NCBI RefSeq assembly: GCF_019431455.1
Contig: NZ_JAHYSR010000013.1
Coordinates: 19,355 to 83,354, forward strand
Reading direction: 5' to 3'
From: Paracoccus bogoriensis
GTDB lineage: Bacteria > Pseudomonadota > Alphaproteobacteria > Rhodobacterales > Rhodobacteraceae
Length of the DNA: 64,000 bases
Positions within the stretch are counted from its first letter, which is position 1. Every line of letters begins with the position of its first letter. Below are positions 37,013 to 53,398 of the stretch, piece after piece. The notes under the pieces were generated by a model, which saw only the letters and a program-made list of their open reading frames with translations, had not been told where the DNA came from and did no database searches. The position numbers and the translations under genes were made by a program.

Positions 37013-38587
37013 TCACGATTTCTGGAACATGGCCAGCATCCGGCGCGTGACCAGGAAACCGCCGAAAATGTTGACACCCGCCATCAACACGGCCAAGGCC
37101 GCAAGGATCGTCACCCAGGCCGAGCCCGACCCGACCTGGATCAGCGCGCCCAGGATGATGATCGAACTGATCGCGTTGGTGATCGCCATAAGCGGCGTGT
37201 GCAGCGAATGCGCGACGTTCCAGATCACCCGGAAGCCCACGAAACAGGCCAGCACGAAGACGATGAAATGCGACATGAAGCTGACCGGTGCGACCAGGCC
37301 CACGGCCAGCAGCAGCAGTCCGCCCCCGACCAGCATCGCGACCTGCGATCGGGTCTCGGCCCTGAAGGCGGCAACCTCGGCGGCGCGCCGCTCCTCGGGG
37401 GTCGGCTCCTTCTTCTTTTCGCGGGGCTTGCGGGCTGCGATCGCGGCGACCTTCGGCGGTGGAGGCGGCCAGGTGATATCGTGATCATGCGTCACCGTCG
37501 CGCCGCGGATCACGTCGTCATCCATGTTGTGATGGATCACCCCGTCCTTGCCCGGTGTCAGATCGGACAGGAAATGGCGGATATTGTTGGCATAAAGTTC
37601 GCTGGCTTGCGTGGCCATGCGGCTTGGGAAATCCGTGTAGCCGATGATGACGACGCGGTTTTCGGTGACGATCCTCTCGTCGGCGACGGTCAGTTCGCAA
37701 TTACCGCCCTTTTCGGCGGCGAGATCCACGATCACGCTGCCCGGCTTCATCGCGGCCACCATGTCGGCCGTCCACAGAACCGGAGCTTCGCGGCCCGGGA
37801 TCAGCGCGGTGGTGATGACGATATCCATCTGCGGGGCCAGTTCGCGGAACCTGGCCAGTTGCTTTTCGCGGAATTCGGGGCTGGTAGGCGCAGCATAGCC
37901 GCCTGTGGCGGCGCCGTCCTGCGCGGGTTCGTCGAAGTCCAGATAGACGAATTCGGCGCCCATCGATTCGATCTGTTCGGCCACTTCGGGACGCACGTCG
38001 AAGGCATGGACCTGTGCGCCCAGGCTGACCGAAGCACCGATCGCGGCCAGCCCGGCCACGCCTGCCCCCACGACCAGCACACGCGCGGGCGGCACCTTGC
38101 CCGCTGCCGTCACCTGACCGGTGAAGAAGCGACCGAAATTGTTGGCGGCCTCGATCACGGCGCGGTAGCCCGCGATATTGGCCATCGAGGACAGCGCGTC
38201 CATCTTTTGTGCGCGGCTGATGCGCGGGACCATGTCCATGGCAATGGCGGTGACGCCCTGTTCCTTGGCCAACGCCAGCAATCCGGCGTTCTGAGCAGGA
38301 TAGAAGAACGAAATCACCGTCTGCCCGGCGCGCATCTGGCGCAGTTCCTGTTCGGTCGGCTGGCGGACCTTGGCGATGACGTCGGCCTGCGCGATCAGTT
38401 CGGCCGCAGAAGGCAGAACGGTGACATTCGCCCGGCGGTAATCCTCGTCCGAAAAGCCTGCACGCGCGCCTGCCCCGGACTCGATCAGAACCTCATGCCC
38501 CAGTTTCCGGAGATGCCCCGCCGAAGCCGGGGTGATCGCCACCCGCGCCTCTCCCTCGAAGCCCTCTCTCAAAGCGCCAATCTTCAT
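37013..38587 (-). CDS. pntA: NAD(P) transhydrogenase subunit alpha
   Basis: A 524-residue subunit with NAD-binding domain I ([66 protein letters not shown]) and, after a Pro- and Lys-rich linker near residues 385-410, four transmembrane helices. In some alphaproteobacteria (for example Rhodospirillum) these two parts are separate genes; here they are fused as in E. coli. AAAAAGG precedes the start. Likely promoter at 38656-38627. Confidence 0.96.
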   Translation of the reverse strand: MKIGALREGFEGEARVAITPASAGHLRKLGHEVLIESGAGARAGFSDEDYRRANVTVLPSAAELIAQADVIAKVRQPTEQELRQMRAGQTVISFFYPAQNAGLLALAKEQGVTAIAMDMVPRISRAQKMDALSSMANIAGYRAVIEAANNFGRFFTGQVTAAGKVPPARVLVVGAGVAGLAAIGASVSLGAQVHAFDVRPEVAEQIESMGAEFVYLDFDEPAQDGAATGGYAAPTSPEFREKQLARFRELAPQMDIVITTALIPGREAPVLWTADMVAAMKPGSVIVDLAAEKGGNCELTVADERIVTENRVVIIGYTDFPSRMATQASELYANNIRHFLSDLTPGKDGVIHHNMDDDVIRGATVTHDHDITWPPPPPKVAAIAARKPREKKKEPTPEERRAAEVAAFRAETRSQVAMLVGGGLLLLAVGLVAPVSFMSHFIVFVLACFVGFRVIWNVAHSLHTPLMAITNAISSIIILGALIQVGSGSAWVTILAALAVLMAGVNIFGGFLVTRRMLAMFQKS

Positions 38588-38626
38588 GGCCTTTTTGTCC
38601 CCCGCTCGGCTGATTGCGTCGGCCCA

Positions 38627-38656
38627 TGCATAGCATCGCGCAATTTCAGTTCACAA
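38627..38656 (-). promoter_or_regulatory. Candidate promoter of pntAB
   Basis: On the minus strand, TTGTGA (38656-38651) and TATGCA (38632-38627) are 18 bp apart, about 40 bp before the pntA start. Weak consensus; proposed from position. Confidence 0.3.
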
Positions 38657-38762
38657 CCCTGCGAGATTGTGACGTGGGGCAAAAGCCCTGCCTTGGTCTC
38701 ATGTCAGAAGATTACGCGCGTGGGCGGCAGGGCGCGCGCAAAGTTGCCCGAAACAGCAAACG

Positions 38763-38781
38763 ACCCGGGCATGGCCCGGGC
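38763..38781 (-). terminator. Possible terminator of the Ala/Pro-rich membrane protein gene
   Basis: CCCGGGC and GCCCGGG form a short GC stem around ATG, followed on the minus strand by a T-containing tail (TCGTTTGCTGTTTC). Position 36-54 bp after the stop fits a terminator. Confidence 0.45.
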
Positions 38782-38816
38782 CGTTCATCGCGATCAATCG
38801 ACCGGCAAGACCGCGG

Positions 38817-39299
38817 TCAGTTTGCCGGGGCCGGGGTGGTCGTTTCGGCCTCGTCATCCGCCGCCGGAGCGGTCGGAGCAGGCGCGACAGGGGCCGGAGC
38901 GGTCTCGGCAGGTGCGGTCTCCGCGGGGGTGGTGTCTGCCGGAGCCGGGGCGGCAGGCTCAGCCGGAGCGGACTCATCGGCCGGAGCGGGCTCTTCCACC
39001 GGAGCCGGCGCGACCGGAGCGGGTTCGGCGGGCGCAGGCTCTTCCACCACAACGGGTTCTTCGGCAGCGGGCTCCCCCGGCGCTTCCTCGGTGGTCACGA
39101 CCGTGGTCGTGTCGCCGTTCACCACCACAGTGTCATCGGTCATGAAACGCTGCAGGACAAAATAGGCCAGGGCCAGCGCAAGAAGCACGCCGATGATCAG
39201 CGGCAGCGCCGAGGACCGACGCTCGACCGGCTCGACATAGGTTTCGCGCGGCTCGATGCCGGGCTGCGGGCGGTTCGGATCGTTCGGGTCATGGCTCAT
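38817..39299 (-). CDS. Single-pass membrane protein with long Ala/Pro/Glu-rich tail
   Basis: A 160-residue protein: a short hydrophilic N-terminus (MSHDPNDPNRPQPGIEP), one transmembrane helix at about residues 31-50 (LPLIIGVLLALALAYFVLQ), then ~105 residues of low-complexity Ala, Pro, Glu and Thr (repeats such as EEPAPAEPAPVAP and TPAETAPAETAPAP). The tail is probably periplasmic and extended, able to span toward the cell wall. No domain recognised. GAGG lies before ATG 39299; the longer frame lacks support. It is divergent from pepN. Confidence 0.75.
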   Translation of the reverse strand: MSHDPNDPNRPQPGIEPRETYVEPVERRSSALPLIIGVLLALALAYFVLQRFMTDDTVVVNGDTTTVVTTEEAPGEPAAEEPVVVEEPAPAEPAPVAPAPVEEPAPADESAPAEPAAPAPADTTPAETAPAETAPAPVAPAPTAPAADDEAETTTPAPAN

Positions 39300-39493
39300 G
39301 TCGAAGCCTCCTCTGTCTGAATCTCGTTGCACCATTGCAGGTGAACGCCCTGTGGTTGACAAGGCCAGCGGTGTCAATCACTTCGTCGCCCGCCTTGCGG
39401 CATATCGCTGCTGTGGATAACAGGGTCCGGGCCATGCCGGTTCCCCGGGCCGGCGCGAAAACTCTCCCAGGCCCCAAGGAAAGGGACTTTCCG

Positions 39494-42082
39494 ATGAATG
39501 CAACCGCGCAAGACCGCACCGTGACGCTTCTGGCCGATTACCGACCCTATCCGTTCAACCTGACCGAGACGCGACTGGACGTGACGCTGTTGCCCGATGC
39601 GACGCGGGTGCGTGCGGCCATCGACATGGCTGCCGTGCCGGGATGCGAGGGGTCTGATCTGGTTCTGGACGGCGGCAAGGGGCTGGACCTGCGTTCGGTC
39701 GCCCTGAACGGCACAGCCATCGACCCGGCCCATCTGCGCCGCGACAACGAGACCCTGACCATCGCGGCCGCCGCCCTGCCCTCGGGCCGCTTCACACTCC
39801 AGACCGAGGTCGTCATCGACCCGGAGGCGAACACGTCGTGCGAGGGGCTCTATCTGTCGGGCGGCATCTTCTGCACCCAATGCGAGGCCGAGGGCTTCCG
39901 CCACATCACCTTTTATCCCGACCGCCCCGACGTGATGACGACGTTCCGCGTCACCCTGCGCGGCGATCTGCCGGTGCTTCTGTCGAACGGCAACCCGATC
40001 CGGCAAGAGCCGGGCCTGGCCGAATGGCACGATCCCTGGCCCAAGCCCAGCTATCTGTTCGCGCTGGTCGCGGGCGATCTGGTCGCGGTCCCGGGGCGCT
40101 TCACCACCCGGTCGGGGCGCGAGGTCGTGCTGAATGTCTGGGTGCGTCCGGGCGATCAGGATCGCGCGGGATTTGCGCTGGAATCGCTGGTCAGGGCGAT
40201 GGAATGGGATGAAAGGGTCTATGGCCGCGAATATGACCTGGATGTGTTCAACATCGTCGCGGTCGATGATTTCAACATGGGTGCCATGGAAAACAAGGGG
40301 TTGAACATCTTCAACTCGAAACTGGTCCTGGCCTCGCCGGAAACCGCGACCGACGCCGATTACGAACGCATCGAGGCCGTGATCGCGCATGAATATTTCC
40401 ACAACTGGACCGGCAACCGCATCACCTGCCGTGACTGGTTCCAGCTCTGCCTCAAGGAGGGGCTGACCGTCTATCGCGACCAGCAATTCACCAGCGACCT
40501 GCGTTCGGCCGCAGTGAAACGGATCGAGGATGTCCAGGCCCTGCGCGCCCGCCAGTTCCGCGAGGATCAGGGCCCGCTGGCCCATCCCCCGCGGCCCGAC
40601 CGCTACGAAGAAATCAACAATTTCTACACCGCCACCGTCTATGAAAAAGGCGCCGAGGTGATCGGCATGTTGCGCCTTCTGGTGGGAGACGAAGGCTATG
40701 CCCGCGCGCTGGATCTCTATTTCGACCGCCATGACGGCCAAGCCGCGACGATCGAGGATTGGCTGGCCGTGTTCCAGGATGCAACCGGGCGCGACCTGAC
40801 CCAGTTCAAGCGCTGGTATACCGATGCCGGAACGCCGATCCTGACGATGGAAGAGCATTGGCAGGATGGCACCCTGACGCTGGATTTCGCGCAAGAGACG
40901 CCGCCCACGCCGGGCCAGCCCGACAAGCCCGCCCGCGTCATTCCCGTGGCGGTTGGCCTGATCGGCCCGGACGGCACCGAGCTGATGCCGACCCGCGTGC
41001 TGGAAGTGACCGAACCCCGGCAGAGCTTCACCTTCGTGGACTTGCCCGCGCGGCCGGTCGTCTCGGCCCTGCGCGGCTTTTCGGCGCCCGTGGTGCTGCG
41101 GCGGCAGATGGATGACGCGACGCGCGCCTTTCTGCTGGCCCATGACAGTGACCCATTCGCCCGGTGGGAGGCCGGCCACGAACTGGCCATGGCTGCCCTT
41201 CTGCGCGCAGCGTCCGGGGCCGCCGTCGAGGACGCCGCGCTGATCGGGGCGATGGGCCGCATCCTGGCAGACGACAGCGTTGATCCCGCCTTGCGCGCGC
41301 TTTGCCTGCATCTGCCGGCCGAGGAAGAGATCGCGGCAAGACTGGCCATGGACGGAATGACACCCGACCCCGACGCGATCCATGCCGCGCGCGAGGAACT
41401 GGCCCGGAATCTGGCACAGTCCCATGCGGCGCTGCTGGCCGGACTATTTGACCAGATGGCGGTCGTTGGCCCCTATCGCCCCGATGCCGCCGACGCGGCG
41501 CGGCGTTCGCTGCGGCTTGCGGTCATGGGGCTGCTGTCGCGGATCGACCGCGGCGCGCGGGCGCAGGCCCTGTTCGATGCGGCGGACAACATGACCGAGC
41601 GGATGAGCGCGCTGTCGATCCTGGTGCGGCTTGGGCAGGCCGGCCCTGCCTTGCGCGCCATGCAGGCAAGATTCGCAGCCGACAGATTGGTCATGGACAA
41701 ATGGTTCAGCGTGCAGGTCATGGCCGCGCCTCCCGCCGATGCGGCGCGCATTGCCCGCGATCTGGCCACGCTGCCTGCCTTCGACTGGCGCAACCCGAAC
41801 CGCTTTCGCGCGCTTCTGGGCGGGCTGGCGGCGAATCACGCAGGCTTTCACGCCGCCGATGGGTCGGGCTATCGCTTCCATGCCGAATGGCTGATACGGA
41901 TGGATTCGGTCAATCCGCAGATCGCGGCGCGCATGTCCACCGCCTTCGAGACCTGGCCGCGCTATGATGCGGGGCGCCGGGCCCATGCATTGGCGGCGCT
42001 GGAGCAGATCGCCGCGAAAAAGGGCCTGAGCCGCAACAGCCGAGAGATGGTCGCGCGCATGATCGCCGCCGGGCAGTCGTAA
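39494..42082 (+). CDS. pepN: Aminopeptidase N
   Basis: An 862-residue M1 zinc aminopeptidase. The zinc site is HEYFHNWTGNR (HEXXH) with the second glutamate 19 residues on in LKEGLTVYRDQ; the substrate motif GAMENKGLN precedes it. An N-terminal beta domain, catalytic domain, small beta domain and C-terminal helical repeats fill the expected length of the bacterial PepN type. AAGGAAAGGGAC supports ATG 39494 over the longer frame. Converges on proB. Confidence 0.96.
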   Translation: MNATAQDRTVTLLADYRPYPFNLTETRLDVTLLPDATRVRAAIDMAAVPGCEGSDLVLDGGKGLDLRSVALNGTAIDPAHLRRDNETLTIAAAALPSGRFTLQTEVVIDPEANTSCEGLYLSGGIFCTQCEAEGFRHITFYPDRPDVMTTFRVTLRGDLPVLLSNGNPIRQEPGLAEWHDPWPKPSYLFALVAGDLVAVPGRFTTRSGREVVLNVWVRPGDQDRAGFALESLVRAMEWDERVYGREYDLDVFNIVAVDDFNMGAMENKGLNIFNSKLVLASPETATDADYERIEAVIAHEYFHNWTGNRITCRDWFQLCLKEGLTVYRDQQFTSDLRSAAVKRIEDVQALRARQFREDQGPLAHPPRPDRYEEINNFYTATVYEKGAEVIGMLRLLVGDEGYARALDLYFDRHDGQAATIEDWLAVFQDATGRDLTQFKRWYTDAGTPILTMEEHWQDGTLTLDFAQETPPTPGQPDKPARVIPVAVGLIGPDGTELMPTRVLEVTEPRQSFTFVDLPARPVVSALRGFSAPVVLRRQMDDATRAFLLAHDSDPFARWEAGHELAMAALLRAASGAAVEDAALIGAMGRILADDSVDPALRALCLHLPAEEEIAARLAMDGMTPDPDAIHAAREELARNLAQSHAALLAGLFDQMAVVGPYRPDAADAARRSLRLAVMGLLSRIDRGARAQALFDAADNMTERMSALSILVRLGQAGPALRAMQARFAADRLVMDKWFSVQVMAAPPADAARIARDLATLPAFDWRNPNRFRALLGGLAANHAGFHAADGSGYRFHAEWLIRMDSVNPQIAARMSTAFETWPRYDAGRRAHALAALEQIAAKKGLSRNSREMVARMIAAGQS

Positions 42083-42088
42083 GACAAA

Positions 42089-42098
42089 GGGGGGGGGG
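42089..42098 (+). repeat. Run of ten G residues after pepN
   Basis: A G10 homopolymer begins 7 bp after the pepN stop. Such tracts slip during replication; here it is noncoding, so effect is likely small. It may also be a sequencing-error site. Confidence 0.8.
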
Positions 42099-42100
42099 AA

Positions 42101-42130
42101 CGGCTTGCCTGGCGCAAGCGCCAGGAGCCG
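42101..42130. terminator. Convergent terminator hairpin of pepN and proB
   Basis: Inner stem CCTGGCG/CGCCAGG (42108-42114 with 42119-42125), CAAG loop, extended by CGGCT/AGCCG after a TG bulge. No T tract; the shared position between two convergent genes supports the call. Confidence 0.65.
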
Positions 42131-42166
42131 TGTCCTCGGACGATGTCGTCAGACGGGTGCGGCGGC

Positions 42167-44337
<2,171 letters not shown>

Positions 44338-44428
44338 TCAGGCGATACGCGCTTGGCGGGCGGCGCGCAAGGGTGACGGGCTGGCAATGGCGCGCCCCGC
44401 CCCTATGTAATGCCGCAAGGAGACGCCG

Positions 44429-45826
44429 ATGTTCCAGTTCGACAACAGCTATGCCCGCCTGCCGCGCAGCTTCTACGCGGCGGTGATGCCCACGCCGGTC
44501 AGTCGGCCCCGCCTTCTGGCGCTGAACCGCGACCTGGCCGCACGCCTGGGGCTGGATGCCGGATGGCTGGAATCCCCCGAAGGCGTGTCGGTATTGGCCG
44601 GCAACACGGTCCCGCAAGGGGCCGAGCCGCTGGCGCAGGCCTATGCGGGCCATCAGTTCGGCGGCTTCGTGCCGCAGCTGGGCGATGGGCGCGCGGTGTT
44701 GCTGGGCGAGATCATGGCGCCGGACGGGACGCGCTTCGACATCCAGTTGAAAGGCTCGGGCCAGACACCCTTTTCGCGGCGCGGCGACGGTCGGGCTTGG
44801 CTGGGGCCGGTGCTGCGCGAATATCTGGTCAGCGAATTCATGGCCGCGATGGGCGTCCCGACGACGCGCGCGCTGGCGGCGGTGGCCACCGGCGAGACCG
44901 TCTGGCGCGAGACCGCCCTGCCCGGCGCCGTCCTGACCCGGGTGGCCGCCAGCCATATCCGCGTGGGGACGTTTCAATATTTCGCCGTGCGCGACGACCG
45001 CGCGGCGTTGCAGGCGCTGACCGATCACGTCATCGCCCGCCATTACCCTCAGGCGGACAGCCCGCTGGCGCTGCTGGACGCTGTTGTTGCGGCCCAGGCC
45101 GAGACCATCGCCGCCTGGATGGCGCTTGGCTTCATCCACGGGGTGATGAACACCGACAACATGGCGGTTTCGGGCGAGACCATTGATTACGGCCCCTGCG
45201 CCTTCATGGATGCCTACCATCCGCAGACGGTCTTTTCCTCGATCGACCGGCAGGGGCGCTATGCCTGGGCGAACCAGCCGCAGATTGCGGTCTGGAACCT
45301 GGCGCAATTCGCGACCTGCCTGATCCCGCTGATGGGCGAGGAAGGGCCCGCTGTCGAGGCCGCGACGGAATCCGTTCACCGCTTCGCGCCGCTTTATCAG
45401 GCGGCATGGCTCAGGCGCTTCGGCGACAAGCTGGGGATCGAGGGCGCGCCGAACCGGCAGCTTGTCGAGCGGTTTCTGACCCTGATGGCCCGGCAGCGCG
45501 CCGACTTCACCCGAACCTTCCGCGGGCTGGTGGACGGGACCGCGCGGGACGAGTTCACCGACCGCGCCGCCTTCGATGCCTGGGCTGCCGACTGGCAGGC
45601 GCTCAGGCCCGATCTCGGGCTGATCGCACGGACGAACCCGGTCCGCATCCCGCGCAATCACCGGATCGAGCAGGCCATCGCAGCCGCGCTGACGGATGAT
45701 CTGGCGCCCTTCCGGCGGCTGTCGCAGGCGCTGGTGCAGCCGTTCGAGACGCGGCCCGAATGGGACGACCTGTCCGCTGCGCCGCTGCCCGCCGAGATCG
45801 TGCATCACACCTTCTGCGGCACCTGA
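44429..45826 (+). CDS. selO: Protein adenylyltransferase SelO (YdiU)
   Basis: A 465-residue pseudokinase-fold enzyme that AMPylates proteins on Ser, Thr or Tyr. Family blocks: [94 protein letters not shown] with the metal-binding Asn and Asp. This form lacks a C-terminal Sec or Cys; it ends HHTFCGT, so Cys is close to the end. In E. coli SelO modifies redox proteins under oxidative stress. AAGGAGA precedes ATG 44429. Confidence 0.95.
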   Translation: MFQFDNSYARLPRSFYAAVMPTPVSRPRLLALNRDLAARLGLDAGWLESPEGVSVLAGNTVPQGAEPLAQAYAGHQFGGFVPQLGDGRAVLLGEIMAPDGTRFDIQLKGSGQTPFSRRGDGRAWLGPVLREYLVSEFMAAMGVPTTRALAAVATGETVWRETALPGAVLTRVAASHIRVGTFQYFAVRDDRAALQALTDHVIARHYPQADSPLALLDAVVAAQAETIAAWMALGFIHGVMNTDNMAVSGETIDYGPCAFMDAYHPQTVFSSIDRQGRYAWANQPQIAVWNLAQFATCLIPLMGEEGPAVEAATESVHRFAPLYQAAWLRRFGDKLGIEGAPNRQLVERFLTLMARQRADFTRTFRGLVDGTARDEFTDRAAFDAWAADWQALRPDLGLIARTNPVRIPRNHRIEQAIAAALTDDLAPFRRLSQALVQPFETRPEWDDLSAAPLPAEIVHHTFCGT

Positions 45827-45899
45827 GCGGCTTTTGACTTGTCACCGCCGCCGGGGCAATGACACTGACCGCCGACAAAGCCCGACCGAAACCGACACG

Positions 45900-47916
<2,017 letters not shown>

Positions 47917-47940
47917 TCGCCGGATCACCCGACGACATCG

Positions 47941-47964
47941 CGGCGCGGCCTTCGGGTCGCGCCG
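47941..47964. terminator. Terminator after eno (convergent with mocR)
   Basis: A 10-bp stem with one G-T pair closes on TTCG (47951-47954), a stable tetraloop. The tail TCTGTCGT is weakly T-rich. Confidence 0.75.
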
Positions 47965-47971
47965 TCTGTCG

Positions 47972-50756
<2,785 letters not shown>

Positions 50757-50777
50757 TCGCAACCGTTCCTGCAAGCG

Positions 50778-50808
50778 AAACCGCCGCGGCTGATCCCCGC
50801 GGCGGTTT
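50778..50808. terminator. Convergent terminator of takP and the TRAP permease genes
   Basis: A 12-bp perfect stem (AAACCGCCGCGG at 50778-50789 with CCGCGGCGGTTT at 50797-50808) and 7-base loop, with TTT/CTTGTT on the plus side and AAA-derived Ts on the minus side: functional both ways. Confidence 0.9.
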
Positions 50809-50822
50809 CTTGTTAGCCGGTC

Positions 50823-52673
50823 TCAGTTCCCCGAAAGCCCCGGGGGCGGAGCGCCGAAGCCAAGGCCCAAGCCGCCGCCGGACTGAGCCGGACCCGCCGG
50901 TGCCTCGGCCTCTGGCGCGGGTTCAGTGCCGGGTGCAGTGCCGGGTGCAGGCGCGGGGTTCGGCGTGTCACCACCAAATCCGCCACCAAGGCCCCCGCCG
51001 AGGCCACCCCCAAGGCCGCCACCAAGGCCACCCCCAAGGCCACCCCCAAGGCCACCCCCAAGGCCGCCACCCATCGGGATCTCGATGCGGATATTGGTCG
51101 TGTCCACGGCAGGTCCGCGGTAATGCATCACCATTTGCGGGAAGGCGATCACCGCGGCGATCATCAGGATCTGAAGCCCGACAAAAGGCGCGGCACCACG
51201 ATAGATGTCCAGCGTGCTGACCGCCGCGATGATCCGCCCTGTCACCTTGTCGCGGTAATCGCGCCGCGGCGCGACCGATCGCAGGTAAAAGAGGGCAAAG
51301 CCCACCGGCGGCGTCAGGAAGGACGTCTGCATCGTCACCGCCAGGATCACGCCGAACCAGACCAGATCAATGCCAAGCGCATTCGCAGCCGGGATCAGCA
51401 GCGGCACGATCACGAAGGCCAGCTCGAAGAAGTCGAGGAAGAAGGCCAGAAAGAAGATGATCGCGCAGACCACGACCAGAAAGCCGATCTCGCCCCCGGG
51501 CAGCGCCGTCATCAGGTCGCGCACCCAGATATGCCCGTTGATCGAGTAATAGGTCAGCGAAAAGACCGTGGCCCCGATCAGGATGAACATGACAAAGGAT
51601 GACAGCTTGACCGTGGCCAGCAGCGCCTGATTGATCACACCCAGCGACAACCGCCTTTTGAGGCCCGCCAGGACCAGCGCGCCGACCGCGCCCATCGCGC
51701 CGCCTTCGGTCGGCGTCGCGATGCCCAGAAAGATCGTGCCCAGCACCAGGAAAACCAGCGCCAAAGGCGGGATCATCACGATGATGACCTGCCGCGTCAT
51801 CGGCGACAGAAGGTTCAGCCCGCTGACCCGGTCGAACAGCGCCAGCAGAAGCAGCGCGACCACCGTCAGCGCCGCCGCCCAGATCCTGCCATCCTGCCCG
51901 AGCGCCGAATTCAGCCAGCCGGCCGCCAACCAGTAGAACCCGATGGCGAAGATCAGCGCCGCGATCAGCGACCACCCGCCCGAGCCGAGCGGGCGCGCCT
52001 CGGGCGGCAGGGCCGGCATGGCCGAGGGCCGCAGAAAGGACATGATCAGAACGTAAAGCAGGTAGATCCCCGTCAGGACCAGGGCCGGGACCATGGCGGC
52101 CTTGTACATGTCGCCCACCGACCGGCCCAGCTGGTCGGCCAGCACGATCAGCACCAGCGAGGGCGGGATGATCTGCGCCAGCGTCCCCGAGGCCGTGATG
52201 ACCCCCGAGGCCAACCGCCGGTCATAGCCGTAGCGCAGCATGATGGGCAGCGAGATGAGACCCATCGAGATGACCGAGGCCGCGACCACGCCCGTCGTCG
52301 CCGCCAGAAGCGCGCCGACCAGCACGACGGCATAGGCCAGGCCGCCCCGGATCGTGCCGAAAAGCTGGCCGATCGTGTCCAGCAGATCCTCGGCCATGCG
52401 CGAGCGTTCCAGCACGATGCCCATGAAGGTGAAGAACGGAATCGCCAGCAGCGTGTCGTTTCGCATCACGCCAAAGACCCGGTCGGACAGGGCCTGAAGC
52501 AGGTTCCAGCCCAGGTTCACCTGGTCGGACAGAGGCGTCAGGAAGACGCCGAAGAAGAAGAACAGCAGACCATTCGCGGCCAGCGCGAAGGCGATCGGAT
52601 AGCCAAACAGCAGGAAGGCGACCATCGAGAAGAACATGATGGGCGCCAGATTGTGGGCGATGAAGTCGATCAC
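50823..52673 (-). CDS. TRAP transporter large permease (DctM type) with glycine-repeat C-terminal extension
   Basis: A 616-residue membrane protein, long for a DctM. About 520 residues form the transporter with a dozen or more hydrophobic segments (LLAIPFFTFMGIVLERSRMAE, GVVAASVISMGLISLPIM, ASGTLAQIIPPSLVLIVLAD, GIATPTEGGAMGAVGALVLA, VTMQTSFLTPPVGFALFYLR). It then ends with an 80-residue tail of GGGL repeats and a Pro/Ala/Glu-rich segment. The GTG start overlaps the small-permease stop (GTGA, 52673-52670). With TakP and the small permease it forms a sodium-coupled importer. Confidence 0.92.
   Translation of the reverse strand: MIDFIAHNLAPIMFFSMVAFLLFGYPIAFALAANGLLFFFFGVFLTPLSDQVNLGWNLLQALSDRVFGVMRNDTLLAIPFFTFMGIVLERSRMAEDLLDTIGQLFGTIRGGLAYAVVLVGALLAATTGVVAASVISMGLISLPIMLRYGYDRRLASGVITASGTLAQIIPPSLVLIVLADQLGRSVGDMYKAAMVPALVLTGIYLLYVLIMSFLRPSAMPALPPEARPLGSGGWSLIAALIFAIGFYWLAAGWLNSALGQDGRIWAAALTVVALLLLALFDRVSGLNLLSPMTRQVIIVMIPPLALVFLVLGTIFLGIATPTEGGAMGAVGALVLAGLKRRLSLGVINQALLATVKLSSFVMFILIGATVFSLTYYSINGHIWVRDLMTALPGGEIGFLVVVCAIIFFLAFFLDFFELAFVIVPLLIPAANALGIDLVWFGVILAVTMQTSFLTPPVGFALFYLRSVAPRRDYRDKVTGRIIAAVSTLDIYRGAAPFVGLQILMIAAVIAFPQMVMHYRGPAVDTTNIRIEIPMGGGLGGGLGGGLGGGLGGGLGGGLGGGLGGGFGGDTPNPAPAPGTAPGTEPAPEAEAPAGPAQSGGGLGLGFGAPPPGLSGN
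50973..51071 (-). repeat. 12-bp tandem repeats encoding (GGGL)n in the TRAP large permease
   Basis: About eight head-to-tail copies of a 12-bp unit, mostly CCAAGGCCACCC on the plus strand with A/G and C/A variants. Each encodes Gly-Gly-Gly-Leu on the minus strand; the last copy has Phe for Leu. In frame, so copy-number change would alter tail length without breaking the gene. Confidence 0.9.
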
Positions 52674-53278
52674 TTGCGGCTCTCCGGGGTCTGGTCGATG
52701 CGGTCGTCCTGCATCCCTGCGGTCATCAGTTCCGCCTCGCGATGGGCACTGTCCTGGACCGAGACAGGGTCGGGGATCAGGCCGCGCATCACGGCGATCT
52801 TCTTGAGCAGCTCGGAAAGGCCTTGGCAAAACAGCAGGATGAAGCCCGCCAGCAGCGCAGCCTTCGCGGGCCAGATGATCAGCCCGCCCGCATTCATCGA
52901 CACCTCGCCCGCATTCCAGGACCGCATCAGCGAAGGATGGACCAGCCAGATCATGATCCCCGTGAAGGGCAGCAGGAACAGCAGCGTCCCCAGCAGGTCG
53001 ATCCAGTGCTGCACGCGGCGCGACCATCGGCCATAGATGATGTCGATGCGGATATGTTCGTTCTCAAGCAGCGTCCATGCCGCGGCCAGCATGAAGGCCG
53101 TGCCGAACAGATACCATTGCAGTTCCAGCCAGGCATTGGATGACATGCTGAACACCTTGCGCACCACGGCATTGACCGCGCTGACAAGGACGGCGGCAAG
53201 GATCAGCCAGGCAACCGCTTTTCCGATCACGGTTGTCACGCGATCAATCGCGCGCGATACGGCCAGCAGCCCGTGCAT
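52670..53278 (-). CDS. TRAP transporter small permease (DctQ type)
   Basis: A 202-residue membrane protein with four transmembrane helices, beginning MHGLLAVSRAIDRVTTVIGK. The DctQ signature appears as LELQWYLFGTAFMLAAAWTLLENEHIRIDI. It ends with a charged 50-residue cytoplasmic tail. GGGAGGAC lies before ATG 53278. First gene of the permease pair. Confidence 0.9.
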   Translation of the reverse strand: MHGLLAVSRAIDRVTTVIGKAVAWLILAAVLVSAVNAVVRKVFSMSSNAWLELQWYLFGTAFMLAAAWTLLENEHIRIDIIYGRWSRRVQHWIDLLGTLLFLLPFTGIMIWLVHPSLMRSWNAGEVSMNAGGLIIWPAKAALLAGFILLFCQGLSELLKKIAVMRGLIPDPVSVQDSAHREAELMTAGMQDDRIDQTPESRK

Positions 53279-53398
53279 TCTTGTCCTCCCTCTGGCGCGG
53301 GCCGGTATGGCCGACCGGTTGTTCCGGCTTATGCGCATCCTTTCCGCCTAAGCCGGATGCGGCCAGTGGTCAAGTTTCTCGCAATCGCTTGGGGTCGC

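Noticed and set aside
35489..39145. A very long open frame on the plus strand opposite pntAB (over 1200 codons).
   Set aside because: It is antisense to two clear genes, has His/Gln/Arg/Asp-rich composition typical of the reverse strand of GC-rich genes, and shows no known domain.
39356..39377. TTGACA and TGTCAA in inverted orientation between the divergent pepN and membrane-protein genes.
   Set aside because: Neither direction has an acceptable -10 element at the right distance, so paired promoters are not supported.
50973..51071. Regular repeats that might suggest a CRISPR array.
   Set aside because: The units are contiguous 12-mers without spacers and encode an in-frame glycine tail.
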